Origin: Icerya purchasi
Lineage: Eukaryota > Arthropoda > Insecta > Hemiptera > Monophlebidae
Assembly: GCA_039619475.1 (NCBI GenBank)
Contig: CM077116.1
Coordinates: forward strand, 203,383,117 to 203,447,116
Reading direction: 5' to 3'
Length of the DNA stretch: 64,000 nucleotides
Positions 34,430 through 46,267 of this stretch are shown here, one piece after another. The position numbers and the translations under genes were made by a program. Positions within the stretch are counted from its first letter, which is position 1. The number at the start of each line of letters is the position of its first letter. Under the pieces are notes generated by a model, which did no database searches, was not told the DNA's origin, and worked only from the letters and a program-made list of their open reading frames with translations.

Positions 34430-35703
34430 AACCTACTACAGGACCATGTCTATAAGCCCCCAGTAGAGCTAACGTTGTATAGGCCGATTTCATTGTTGCC
34501 GGTTGTGTCATAATTGTTCGAGACGTTGTTACTAAAAAGAATTCTCCCAATAGTGGAATTTCATCGATTAATTCCTTCACACCAGTTAGGGTTTTGGGGA
34601 GCGACACTCAACCATTCAGCAAGTGCATAGGGCGGTCCAAAAAATTGAGAATGATCTGGAGGAAAAGAGGATAATTCGATTTTCCTGGACGTGAGTCGGG
34701 CCCCTTTGATAAAGTTTGGTATGTGATGGCTCATTTGCCTTATCATCATTGTGAAATAATGGAATCACACTTAAATGAGAGATACTTCCGGGTCAAGCAA
34801 GAGGAGGAGTTATCCGATATGTATCCGGCAAGAGCTGCAGAAGAGTGTGTTGGGTCTCCTTTTGTATATTATCTTTACGGCAGATCTTCCTGTTTCGAAC
34901 GAGTCTCTTACTGCTACTTTTGCAGGACGATATGGCTGTTCTGTGCTCTAATAAAGACCCACATAAAGCTAATATCACGCTGCAAACGTCAATTGATAAA
35001 ATCTCCGAGTGGTGTAGGCGATGGAGAATTAAGATCAACAAAGATAAATCGGTCCACATAACATTCACTAATAGACATATCTTGAACCTATTAAAATTAA
35101 CAATAAAACAATACACCGTTAAAACAGGAAGCAAAGTATCTGGACATTCACCTTGGTTGCCGACCGATATGGCACAAGCATATCATGACAAAAAGGAGCG
35201 AATTAAATATTCGAACAAGGAAGATGTATTGGTTACTAGGCTGAAACTCGCAGCTCTCTCTGGATAATAAAATATTACTGTAGGCAGATTCTTGCTTCAA
35301 TATGGAGGTATGGTTGCAAACTCTGGGGCTGCAACGCAGATTCAAATATAAATATAATACAGCCATATCAAAATAAGACGCTAAGAATAATTAATGCTCT
35401 ACGGGACGTAAGTAATAAAAATTCTCCATCATGATCTTAACGCTCCTTATATAAGGGGGAAGTTATTTGCAAAATCAGCCGCAAGGCACATCGGAATACT
35501 TCAAAACGAACGTCCTATAGCGTTATTGAATGATCCGACGGAGACACGTCGACTGCACAGGAAGAAACCATTAGACTTAAGTGCTTAAATTAAGTTTGAG
35601 TCCTACGTCAGTGAGCGGAGATCGTTCGAGTGTTTAGGTGTATGTAACAGAATCTAGTGATAGTCCAATGGGCTAGGTGGAGATTAGCAAAAAAAAAAAA
35701 AAA
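34430..35703 (+). pseudogene. second Jockey-clade RT remnant with poly-A tail
   Basis: Across shifting frames the order is YRPISLLPVVS...LFETLLLKRILPIV, LIPSHQLGFW, IENDLEEKR, SYLNERYFRV-like, VLGLLLYIIFTADLP (normally PQGSVLGPLLY), TATFADDMAVLCSNKDPHKA and SEWCRRWRIKINKDKSVHIT, then WRYGCKLWGCNADSNI and YQNKTLRIINAL. The catalytic FADD is intact but the frame is broken by deletions and stops, and the part between the first Asp and the ADD box is compressed. It ends in a poly-A run at 35690-35703. It is a different, older copy than the one at 5.3-12.3 kb. Confidence 0.87.
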
Positions 35704-37003
35704 GGTGGCAGCCCAAACGGGAAAAGCCGGGAATTTTGTCATAAAATCGGGAAAAAAAGAAAAATTAGCCAAAAAGGATATTTTCAATAAGAAAACATCA
35801 TTTAAAGCGAAAAATGAATGCATTTTTTAATGTACTTTACACTGAAGAATAAATTACGAAGTTCTGTTTTATTCATATAAAATACAAATTAAGAACTATA
35901 AACTTTGCTTTATAGTGATGGAGAAAGTCATTGAACTTTCGGATAATTGTTTACGGACGCTAAGCGCTATGTTCTATATAGGTTTCGTGCTTGGTGGATC
36001 TAACTGTTTATTAAACATCCCGTGTTTCTTCTTCCTTAATTATTTATAGCCTGATATTCCTTTGTCCGTTGGTACCGTGGGCTCTGTAATTGCAGATGTG
36101 GCCATAGGGTATGGGGCAGCTAACTCCTTTTGTTCTTACCTTCGGCAATGTTATTCCTTTTCTTTTCAGGATGCATACGTTTGGCATTTTTCGACGTTGA
36201 TTGTTATTGTTTCTCCATCCTTGGTATAGCGTTCTTTGTCACACTCCATTCCTTATAACTCCTAATTACTTCTATTTACACGTATTGATGGATAATCGTC
36301 TATTATTGGCAAGCCCAGGAAAACAACCAAACAAGAAAAAAAAAAGAATGTCAGGTACGTTCCAGACAACTAGCTTTTGTCTGTTCTATCATGCAAAAGA
36401 CTTTCTTGGCCTGTCCGTCCAGCTACTATTTTGTAGGTTAAAATTTACACTATTGTTCCGAATACGTATTTTACCGTCAATTTATTGATTGCTGTGCTGA
36501 ATATGGTGCATTTAACCAATAATTGTTATTAGTTTCAACTTCTTAATACGTTCGTGGAAACTAGATCACTTTTGACGCGCCAGTGATATTTCTTCGCAGA
36601 AAGCTACTCGCACAGGGAAGATTATAAATCTGTAAACGCGCAATAAGTAGAAGAGTTGCCGACCTAGAAGTTATCTTAAGTACTTAACTGAATTCTTTAA
36701 ATTGTGTTAAATACCAATCGGTTACATGTCTCGAATAATTTTTTTTAAAGGAATTCAAATTTTTTCCGTTTAGCACTATGAAATATTTTATAAGATATGT
36801 CGCTTCGAACGGTATCTTATTATTGCATGATATGTGTGCGCATGCTTTTGAAGTTTATAGCGATAAACAAATTGACTATTTTAAGAAGAAAAATAAGAGC
36901 TAACTCGAATTTTAATGAAATAATTTTTTTTTATTATTTTTCCTAGAGGATCTATGACACCTCGTAAGATCCGACTCCGTTCGCCAGTGTTTTCTAAAAC
37001 ATA

Positions 37004-37086
<83 letters not shown>

Positions 37087-38267
37087 GCGTACATACATAT
37101 TTTTTACATTCCTACTTAGTAAGTGAGGAGGTCGACTAAAAAAAACTTATTCTAAACTTCTCAATCGGTGCACCGCGCTCGATATTACTCCTGACTTTAT
37201 TTCCCTATAATTTATTCTTAACCACTAACTGACGGTTTTTTAAACTTCCGGTAATGTCCGTCGCAGCGTATTGTCGTACCGATCAGTTCTGTTATAAATT
37301 TTCTGTAACAACGAAAAGAAATCTTTATCTTTGTAATTTTTTGCCTTTTCCATGTAACTCAGCCTTAAATACGAATATAAACTCGGCAGTACGTAAAGAA
37401 TATATTGAAGAAATTTTATATTTCCTCTTCATGTTAAAGATTTGATGATAAAAGATTGTAATACAACTTTACTTTGTTGCATTTTAAATTTTGTTGTAAA
37501 CTAAGGGAATCTTCTAATGATGAAAAATCCCTTACTTGAAAAAATACTGAACGCGTGACTGCGAGTAAAAATACAAGTGCTCGGCATAATTGCGCATCTG
37601 GCCGATTATAAATAAATCTCTGTACGTTATAACTGCAATACAATCATCATGGTTTGTTGCACTCAATGGAGATATAGCGGTTGTTCTCGGAGGATCTTCA
37701 ACTGTTCTGGGGAGAATAAAAATTTTAATTTCAAATTTTTACATATCAAATACGAGTTAACGCTACGCAATTTATGAAATGAGCAAAAACCACGTAATGA
37801 TTCCACTCCTTTTAATAAGTGTACGGCTGCACTATCTGATTGTAGTTTGGATTTTTTCGAAAGGTTGCGATGGATTCAGATACCATTTTCCAATTCAAAA
37901 CTGACTGGAAAGACTGGCATTCGAGATTATAAGAATAACAGAAATACAGCAATAAATAGACGTGAAGTGGAGCATATCAGTGCGTAAGAACTAGCGGATA
38001 CGAGAACTGTGACTCTAAATTTTACTTCACACAGTGTTTACACATATATACGGTATAAATATACGCAGAGTTGTTCTTGTAATCGCATGGAATCTGTCAC
38101 CAAATATATAGATATCTCGGATTAATAACACACTAAACACTAACGCGAAAAAAACGTATTGAGAAAATACGCAGTTAAGTAAGATGAGCTACACATTATG
38201 TAGATTATAACTACTAGTCTTACTCCTTATAAGTGTGTACGGTTATTTTTTAATTCCATAATTATGA
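35704..38267. other. AT-rich DNA with a long (AT)n microsatellite
   Basis: (AT)n occupies about 37009-37082. No gene recognised. The Ile-Tyr repeat peptides in this area are translations of the microsatellite. Confidence 0.5.
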
Positions 38268-38665
38268 CAAGGGATTTTACGGAATGCAAGTGTGGGGAGA
38301 AGCAAAAGAAGGCAAACTAAAGAAAATACGCAAATTGCAGTGACGATGCCTAAACCTAGTTTTGTCCCACTGGAAAACAGATAAAAATGACTCTGCTTAA
38401 TGGAGGGAAAATAAAGAGTTGTCTCCGAAAATGATGTCTTTTTTTATGAATTGTACACAAACATCTACACCCAGCTTAACTAAAGAACGGATAACAAGGA
38501 ATTCCAAAGAGGTACACGGCTGAAAGGAATAAACAACAAATCGAAAATGTCGACCGGCTGATACCCGTGAAACGAATCAAAGTCTTACCACAAGATACAA
38601 AAGAAGAAAAGAAAATAGGACTGTAGAAGAGCAAAGTGGAAACATGGGGTTAATAGAGTGATAAA
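38268..38665 (+). pseudogene. C-terminal fragment of a Jockey-superfamily RT protein
   Basis: The frame reads KGFYGMQVWGEAKEGKLKKI, RKLQ, stop, RCLNLVLSHWKTDKND. This matches the post-thumb block of Jockey-type proteins (YGxQLWGxAxxSNxxxIQ...QNxxLR). It is broken by at least two stops, with no ADD box or upstream part. Confidence 0.5.
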
Positions 38666-39069
38666 TAGACCAAGCATTTTTCAGTACTAGACAATTATAC
38701 CTCTGCTGACTGTGCTTTTTGTAGTAATTAATTAATTGTTATATTTTATAAGTTCTTATTTGTAATATTCTCTTAATTCATATGTTTACCCGGTTTTGGA
38801 TGCTGCATAATTACCGACAGAACTTATAACTTGCTGATAATATAGTTTAAGTTTATTACAGTATTAGTCAGCAAGGGCCACAACTTATTTTATAAAAATA
38901 AAAAATCAACAAAAATCGAGAATACTGAAATAACCAGAGGAGTAAATACCGATTTTGTCAAAGTGCTGAATGAAGGGTAAGCTTTTCAATTCCGTAGGCT
39001 ACTAGTCAAAAACTAAACATTATAATGGCGTCTTTTGGTAGCCGTTACCAATCAATTTTTTGTTCGCAA

Positions 39070-39104
<35 letters not shown>

Positions 39105-41782
39105 CGTAAGACGCTGTTATCCATAAGCATATGATAGAATAATTAGAATTACAATTATATCTTTCCTGTTCATCCATCAACCTATTTTCTGGCTTCGATG
39201 TGAATTTTAGTAAGTGATTAACCGCGCACATCATCATGCACATCTTGGGATACAAATTAATTTCGCTTCATTTCGTATAATTATTTTTAGAAATGTTCAT
39301 CTACAAATATCAGTGAAGAGTACTGGTAAACGACTTTTTTCTTTTTTTTATTTTACGAAAGTAATGTAGAAAGTTATTGATTCGATGTTACCGCGCGTTG
39401 TTAAATACACGTAGTTTAAATGGTGCAATTGCGATCAACACGTATTGTAAGCGACAGCGTATTATACGTGATCATTTATAAAAACATGTTTATTGCGCAA
39501 AAAATAAAAAGAACTAGTACTTTGCAATTATTAAGAATATTTAGGATGTACGTGAAATAATTGAAGAACTGTTCAGTGAAAGTTGTTCGTTGAAACGGTA
39601 TAATTAAGTGTGTTATATTGGTATTTGTAATGATGCTACGGTAAACCATTATTTTGCTGAGTAGTATGCTGAAGGAAATGAAGTTAACTGGAAAAATTCC
39701 TTTTGCCCGCCTGATCAACTGATTATTTTTTTTAAGAAAACAATTATTGACAGGAGATAGCGTCGCGTTTATTGCTTTGAAAGGTTCTGTTTATGACGTT
39801 ATTAATCTTTTTCCTAATTTAGAATAAATCACGCATTTTTGTTCATTGATTTGTGTCAAAAAATATAATTTTACCGCTTAATTGAACCTAGTGTACGTTC
39901 AAAATCAGTACAGCTAAGCGATAAACATGTAATTACAAATCTTTTCTATCCTCTAATCTTAAATGATAAGATGTATTCGGTTAGATCTTTTATTGCAACA
40001 TTTTTATTTACCTTCGTGTAATCTCAGAAACTTTTTGTAGCTAGATTTCTATTCTTCACTTCTATCAGCTGTAAAAATAAAAATTATTAACTTGTTTCTG
40101 TAAACGGTTCAACTGCTAATTAGTTTATTTCTACACTTCGTCAGTTGTTAATTAATTATATATTTATATCGTCGAATTTAATTTTATAATTAAACCGAAT
40201 TTTTATATACGTATGTATTTGTTTTGTTTTTTTTTTTATTAGAGTTTAATTATTTCATCCGTTAGCAATATCATTTTTCTTCGGTTGAATTGTTCAATCT
40301 ATTTAAACTATCAGCTTACGCAAGAGCATTATCTACTATTTCTGCATTGTATCGTATTCATTATAACGCTTCCTTTCCGCAGCCAGGGCGCCTGTTTGTA
40401 GTCTGATGCTTCGATCACTATAATTTTCATTGCCTCTGACACTATCTCCAATTCAGGTAAATATACCGCAAAACCGGATGTGTTCAACAACGTGAACACG
40501 CAACACACATTAAGAACGCAAACGAAATAGATAATTACCACACATCAGTGTTTGACCCTGTTAAACCAATTCTCATTGATGAGCGGTTGAATTTTCAATG
40601 TTTCGTTGAATTGTACAGCTTTTAACATTAAATCTGCGCAGAAAATTTCGTTATCTTTCTTTTATTACTGGAACAAATGCAGAGTTCACTTAGCGAACTA
40701 GTTCAGATTACGGTTGAATTAAATGCGAACGCTACAATAAATACCCGCCAGGTATACGTAATATACGTCGTGTTAAAGATGAAACGTCTCCTACGAATGT
40801 TTCTAATTATTCGAACAAAGTAAGCAGTTTTTTTCGTTGTCTTCAACTCTCCTAAAGGCCAATTTACTCGACAGACCTTTAAACGTCATCCGTAAATAGC
40901 ACCTGAGTAAAAGTTGGGAAGCCGTCGAAAATTGAAAAACCGAGACGTACATCCTTCATCTTCCAACTAAAATATCTTTTTCTACCCCTACCTGTGCGCG
41001 CCAATCCATTGACTAGCAGATGATATATGGCTACATGAAGTATAAAGACTTCCAGAATCGTTCACATTAATTTCTTAAAAAGCCAGCCTTTTTAGGTTTA
41101 TGTGGTTAAAATTATAGTACGGTAAATAACAATTTTATTCGTTTATCATTGCATCAGATTAAGTATAATTATATTATAATGAAACTTAAATAGTTTTGCG
41201 CTTTTCAAATCGACTAATTTTGATGTTAAAAAGCCTAAATAGCAAAAGGTTAGGTAAAAGGCTCGAAATAAAGTTATGTGGGAAACAGTCAATAGTGGCA
41301 ATTTTTCTATCGCTCTCTCTCTCTTATTAATTAATTAATACGGTTCTTCTAAGTAAGTTACAATCTAAATTAATTAAAAATTATCGTAAAAAAGTTGGAT
41401 GATATAATATTACCTATCTCGGTTATACTGATCAAATGTAAAATTATTTATAAAAATACCGCATAAAATGTCATACCAATTGTTTCATAATTTGTTCTCA
41501 GCTAAATTTATGAAGCTTCATTCTAAAATAGATGCTGGCATCATCGGCTCGGATATGTGTTAAAGTGTGACCGTGCATAGAAATGTTCTCTTACTAGAAT
41601 CCGCTACCGATTACATTAGAGGCGAATTCGGTTGTCGAAAAGTATTTCTTTGTTACATTTAATGTGTACCCTCATGTATTAAGTTTATTGTTTTTAACTA
41701 ATTTAGTTATTACAATACGTTTAAGCGGAATGTTTAATTTTCTTTTTTTAAACTTGAAATTAAACACCATTTGACCATTAAC
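38666..41782. other. AT-rich DNA without recognisable gene
   Basis: (ATT)n microsatellite at 39070-39101. Otherwise no repeat family, RNA gene or protein domain seen. Confidence 0.5.
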
Positions 41783-41795
41783 TAATCATTAAATT
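41783..41795 (+). repeat. 13-bp TSD of the Penelope element, left copy
   Basis: TAATCATTAAATT is repeated at 44964-44976, after a 34-bp extension beyond the right arm. Confidence 0.75.
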
Positions 41796-41846
41796 GATAA
41801 ATAATTTTCGGAAACAACTGTGTTTTTTAAAAAGATATTTATTCGC

Positions 41847-41884
41847 TTAACGTTTCGACCAGCTTACACTGGCCATCGTCAGAA
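41847..41884 (-). ncRNA. hammerhead-ribozyme-like core in the left Penelope arm
   Basis: On the minus strand CTGACGA is followed by a 6-bp stem GGCCAG/CTGGTC with a 6-base loop and then GAAAC. This is the CUGANGA - stem II - GAAA architecture of hammerhead ribozymes, which are known in Penelope-like elements. A UH cleavage dinucleotide and a convincing stem I are not obvious, so activity is unproven. The right-arm copy (44843-44873) has TAAAC instead of GAAAC, losing the general-base G. Confidence 0.45.
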
Positions 41885-42618
41885 GCAAACTGAAGAACGG
41901 AGCGAAAATTGCGATCGACAATAACATTAAAATAAGAATCAGAAATCATGGAAAACCCAAATCAAAACAGATAACCTACCTCTAAACAGGAAAACCGACG
42001 TAACGCAATAACAACAGATAGAAAAAATATAAAAACAAAAAACATAATAATAAAAGGAACCAAAATGTAAACGGGAAAAACCGACAAAACGCATAACAAC
42101 CGAAGATAAAATGTAAAAACATATGAGAAAAAAGGGTATTAGAAAAATTTACAAAAGGAACAAAAAACATCGGGTCACAGTTGGGGCAGGGGGGAAAAAC
42201 GAATAACAACTTATAAAAAATAAAACTGAAAACGTTGAAAACGCACGGAACAACCAAGTGAACAGAACAAAAATATGAAATATTACAACAGAAACAGTTG
42301 GGTTACCTGAACAAGGACTGGGAACTACCTGAAAATTGCTTGGAATCCGCACCTGAGGACCCACTCGAAACCTATCCGGAAGAAGCACCAGAGGGCACGG
42401 CCCCGGGCATTGGACCAACGGAAGCTTAACCAAACGAAGTGAAACAAAGCAAATCCAACCGAAGGAAGAAACCACTGGGACCGGCGGGATGTGGGAACAA
42501 AAGACCAAAAAGAAGTGAAAGGCGGTGGCGGACGTCTAGGTACCTAAAGGGACACAGTCAAAATTAAAACCAAATAACCCAGAATTGGAAAAGAAAAATG
42601 AAACCTACCTGGTCGCTG

Positions 42619-42975
42619 TTATAGATGCAAGTTCGTCAACCGTATGACTGGTTTCCATGCTGTGGGAACACGTAGACCTTCTTCTCTGTTAAAATTTGGC
42701 CATTTCTCAATTTCGATGGCTTCTCGAACCAACCTCCTGCCGGTGTGAACTTCCTTAGCTAAAGGAACACTATCCTCAAATTTGATAGTATGATTCGTTT
42801 TCAACTGATGTTCCGCTAAGGCGGATTTGTGCACCCGCCTATGCGCGCAATCAGCCCTGTGCTCCTTCACCCTGGTTTCAATAGGCCTACTAGTCTGACC
42901 GAATGTGTCATCCACATATCTATACCAACACTTCGGTTGCCAATCGTTAAGTACGATACTATCAAGTTGCTCCAT
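42619..42975 (-). pseudogene. deleted inverted copy of the Penelope ORF
   Basis: The minus frame of 118 codons fuses MEQLDSIVLNDWQPKCWYRY-VDDTF directly to GQTSRPIETRVKEHRADC and the normal C-terminus. Compared with the right arm, 615 bp (equivalent to 43109-43723, exactly 205 codons) are missing, so the frame survives. The GIY-YIG N-terminal half is lost. Only one residue differs elsewhere (Pro versus Leu after GQTSR). Confidence 0.9.
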
Positions 42976-42989
42976 GAAAAAATGACGGC

Positions 42990-44006
42990 ATGGCTACGGG
43001 GTCTAGGTTGGCTCCCATTTTTGCGAATTTTTTCATGGAGCAACTTGATAGTATCGTACTTAACGATTGGCAACCGAAGTGTTGGTATAGATATGTGGAT
43101 GACACATTTGTCATCTGGCAGCATGGTAGAGAGAAGTTAGATAAGTTTTTTGCGTTCTTAAATACTTTTCATAGAAATATACTGTTTACTAGGGAGGAAG
43201 AATGTAATGGAGAGTTAGCGTTTCTCGATGTCCGCATCAAACGCAATAATTTGGGTGATGTTTTCACATCTGTACATCGAAAAGAGACGCACACGGATAA
43301 ATATTTGCATAAGACCTCTCATCACTTGCCTAGCCAGAAGGTCGGTGTGTTTAAGACACTTGTACATAGAGCACGGAAGGTGTCCTGCCGCGATAGTCTC
43401 CAAGAGGAGTTAAGACATCTTAAAGGTGTTATGGTCAAAAATGGGTATAGCACGGATGAAGCAAGTAGGTATATCAGTAAGTTTAGTTGCAATAGTCATG
43501 TTAATATTAATGAATCTGAACAGTTTGCTACTAGTGTTGTGCTACCGTTCATCAAAGGAGTCACGGAAAGAATTGGAAGGATTTTACGTAAAAACAATGT
43601 TAGACCAGTCTTCGGTACGTGTATGAAAATAAGGAACATGTTAAGAGGTCCAAAAGATAGTTTACCTCGGTTACACTGTGCCGGTGTATACAAAATACCC
43701 TGTTCGTGTGGATTAAGCTACATCGGTCAGACTAGTAGGCTTATTGAAACCAGGGTGAAGGAGCACAGGGCTGATTGCGCGCATAGGCGGGTGCACAAAT
43801 CCGCCTTAGCGGAACATCAGTTGAAAACGAATCATACTATCAAATTTGAGGATAGTGTTCCTTTAGCTAAGGAAGTTCACACCGGCAGGAGGTTGGTTCG
43901 AGAAGCCATCGAAATTGAGAAATGGCCAAATTTTAACAGAGAAGAAGGTCTACGTGTTCCCACAGCATGGAAACCAGTCATACGGTTGACGAACTTGCAT
44001 CTATAA
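42990..44006 (+). CDS. Penelope RT (partial) with GIY-YIG endonuclease
   Basis: The open frame of 338 codons begins in RT motif territory (ATGSRLAPIFANFFMEQLDS) and continues with the catalytic YRYVDDTFVIW box at about residues 33-43. It then runs through the thumb (ELAFLDVRIKRN) and a connector with Cys residues, into the GIY-YIG nuclease at about residues 232-275 (CAGVYKIPCSCGLSYIGQTS, then catalytic-type Arg in ETRVKEHR). It ends EKWPNFNREEGLRVPTAWKP...NLHL and TAA. RT fingers and the first catalytic Asp are absent because of 5' truncation, so it cannot be a full RT, but both the VDD box and the nuclease signature are intact. The first Met is probably not the native start. Confidence 0.93.
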   Translation: MATGSRLAPIFANFFMEQLDSIVLNDWQPKCWYRYVDDTFVIWQHGREKLDKFFAFLNTFHRNILFTREEECNGELAFLDVRIKRNNLGDVFTSVHRKETHTDKYLHKTSHHLPSQKVGVFKTLVHRARKVSCRDSLQEELRHLKGVMVKNGYSTDEASRYISKFSCNSHVNINESEQFATSVVLPFIKGVTERIGRILRKNNVRPVFGTCMKIRNMLRGPKDSLPRLHCAGVYKIPCSCGLSYIGQTSRLIETRVKEHRADCAHRRVHKSALAEHQLKTNHTIKFEDSVPLAKEVHTGRRLVREAIEIEKWPNFNREEGLRVPTAWKPVIRLTNLHL

Positions 44007-44976
44007 CAGCGACCAGGTAGGTTTCATTTTTCTTTTCCAATTCTGGGTTATTTGGTTTTAATTTTGACTGTGTCCCTTTAGGTACCTAGACGTCCGCCAC
44101 CGCCTTTCACTTCTTTTTGGTCTTTTGTTCCCACATCCCGCCGGTCCCAGTGGTTTCTTCCTTCGGTTGGATTTGCTTTGTTTCACTTCGTTTGGTTAAG
44201 CTTCCGTTGGTCCAATGCCCGGGGCCGTGCCCTCTGGTGCTTCTTCCGGATAGGTTTCGAGTGGGTCCTCAGGTGCGGATTCCAAGCAATTTTCAGGTAG
44301 TTCCCAGTCCTTGTTCAGGTAACCCAACTGTTTCTGTTGTAATATTTCATATTTTTGTTCTGTTCACTTGGTTGTTCCGTGCGTTTTCAACGTTTTCAGT
44401 TTTATTTTTTATAAGTTGTTATTCGTTTTTCCCCCCTGCCCCAACTGTGACCCGATGTTTTTTGTTCCTTTTGTAAATTTTTCTAATACCCTTTTTTCTC
44501 ATATGTTTTTACATTTTATCTTCGGTTGTTATGCGTTTTGTCGGTTTTTCCCGTTTAGATTTTGTGTTCCTTTTATTATTTTTATTAAATTTTTTTTTTT
44601 CATGTTTTTATAATTTATCTATCTGTTGTTATGCGTTTTGTCGGTTTTTCCCGTTTACATTTTGGTTCCTTTTATTATTATGTTTTTTGTTTTTATATTT
44701 TTTCTATCTGTTGTTATTGCGTTACGTCGGTTTTCCTGTTTAGAGGTAGGTTATCTGTTTTGATTTGGGTTTTCCATGATTTCTGATTCTTATTTTAATG
44801 TTATTGTCGATCGCAATTTTCGCTCCGTTCTTCAGTTTGCTTCTGATGATGGCCAGTGTAAGCTGGTCTAAACGTTAAGCGAATAAATATCTTTTTAAAA
44901 AACACAGTTGTTTCCGAAAATTATTTATCATGAGTAATCACTGTGAAAGCTTTAAATTTTTAATAATCATTAAATT

Positions 44977-45898
44977 AATCTTTCAACTTGTTTAAATCAA
45001 TCTCTACCTTTCCCGTCGCTGGGAACCGAACCCATGACTATCTTAATAATCAAGCGTTTACGCCACAGCGCTATCATGACGGCATGTTTAGATGTGAGCT
45101 ATTATAGTTCAGCAGATATTATGAAATTTAGTATCGCAGCTGCAAGGGTTTCTTTAACAAAATATCTTCTAATCTGTATCCTGTGATGGACTGTTTTCGG
45201 TTAAAGTCGAACACAGTGGACATCTGAACAGCACGTGAGTGATTGATTGTTCGACAAACTATCTGCAAAAACAGCATTAATGACGCCACCTGAAAAATAT
45301 GTAATCATGAATCAGGATAGTATGTCCTATTTTACCAAGCGCTGGTCAAGGCGTTTTTTTTTTTTTTTCTTTTAAGAGATGCTGGCGGTGGCGGATCCAC
45401 GGAAGAGGATAGGGGACATCCACTCTTTCGTCTGATAGCGATATATCAGTTACGATATTGAGTCTTTTGTACGGAAATATACTTCGTGTTAAGAAAATAC
45501 CGATTACATGCCTCGGAATTGCCTTTTACTCTTGGTCTGTTCTAGATTATGTATATGAGAACAAATACGCATAGACTTTTACACAGGACCCTTCCGGAAT
45601 CTATACTGATTGGTTTTAAATGAATATGCGTTAACGTTTATGCATCGAAAACAACAACAGAAATTTTAAATATTTCATAACAGCTAACATGTGCAAATGT
45701 AATATCATTCACGCAATGTAATGGATTATTAGCAGAGCGTTTCTTTAATATAATAAAAAGCACAGTTAACAGCATTAAATGAGTAACTATTGTGCAATAG
45801 CGAATCAGATGATTCGATGATTCTTAGTCATACTGTAGCACCTTGCATGCTGTACCAAGTAAAGGAAGTCGACGCTCCTAGACTCATTTTGGGCTAAC
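44977..45898. other. spacer with a tRNA-derived SINE-like segment
   Basis: At 45011-45083 (minus strand) TAGCGCTGTGG and GGTTCGGTTCCC occur at A-box/B-box distance, with a TGGG/CCCA T-stem-like pair. A T run at 45354-45370 may be a retroposon tail. Confidence 0.4.
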
Positions 45899-46267
45899 TT
45901 AAGCTGTAGTAAGTTGGTCTAGTAACTTTTGATGATTCGGGAACATCATCGACCTTTGATACTTTGTGAGTGAAAAATAGTTTGACGCTCTTTCATCGTG
46001 GTTCTTTATATATTTAATAAATTCTTGATGTGTCGCTACTACCTGAGTGAAATTTTTAAATTTCTCAAAGCCCATCATGAAAGTTGGTTGTTCGGAGTTA
46101 AAGAACTGTTCTGCTCTTTCCGTTACACCCATCGTTATTTGAAGAAATTTTATCTGCAGCTTGTGGGTTAATTGTAGATGGTCATTTAGGCAATAGATGT
46201 GGCGGAAAATGATCAGCAAGCGCTGTTTAGACTTTTGGAATGGACTCGTTTTAAAGTGCTCCCTGAT
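45899..46267 (-). CDS. unidentified open frame, about 122 codons, coding-like
   Basis: The minus frame is open from about 46267 to TAA at 45899-45901. It reads EHFKTSPFQKSKQRLLIIFR, then LNDHLQLTHKLQIKFLQ, GVTERAEQFFNSEQPTFMMG, QVVATHQEFIKYIKNHDERA and NYFSLTKYQRSMMF. Composition is balanced, with hydrophobic and charged residues in helical spacing, unlike the AT-driven frames around it. I do not recognise the family. It begins after an in-frame TGA and has no clear start, so it may be an exon, a processed gene fragment or a transposon gene piece. Confidence 0.4.
   Translation of the reverse strand: MREHFKTSPFQKSKQRLLIIFRHIYCLNDHLQLTHKLQIKFLQITMGVTERAEQFFNSEQPTFMMGFEKFKNFTQVVATHQEFIKYIKNHDERASNYFSLTKYQRSMMFPNHQKLLDQLTTA

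Larger units (their letters stand above)
41796..44963. mobile_element. Penelope-like element in head-to-head inverted arrangement
   Basis: The right arm 43028-44929 and the left arm 41796-42982 are inverted copies around a 45-bp spacer. Arms are nearly identical; visible differences are a 615-bp in-frame deletion in the left arm, loss of one unit of a roughly 100-bp tandem repeat, and a few base changes. A 34-bp tail (44930-44963) lies only on the right, followed by the TSD. Inverted or direct terminal repeats, a 34-bp one-sided extension and a TSD of about 12-15 bp are published traits of Penelope. The encoded RT plus GIY-YIG protein confirms the class. The RT N-terminus is missing from both arms, so the element is 5'-truncated. 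Confidence 0.93.

Noticed and set aside
36912..37094. Ile-Tyr repeat peptide
   Set aside because: Translation of an (AT)n microsatellite.
41982..42508. Hydrophobic minus-strand frames and their plus-strand mirror at 44117-44743
   Set aside because: They lie in the untranslated terminal repeat of the Penelope element, are Phe/Leu-rich because of T-rich sequence, and appear twice only because of the palindrome.
42829..43140. Frames spanning the Penelope palindrome centre
   Set aside because: They read through the inverted junction in antisense of the RT frame and have no independent motif.
45011..45083. A functional tRNA gene
   Set aside because: A-box and B-box-like parts are present but the acceptor stem does not pair properly and the anticodon arm is poor. 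A SINE head or decayed tRNA is more likely.
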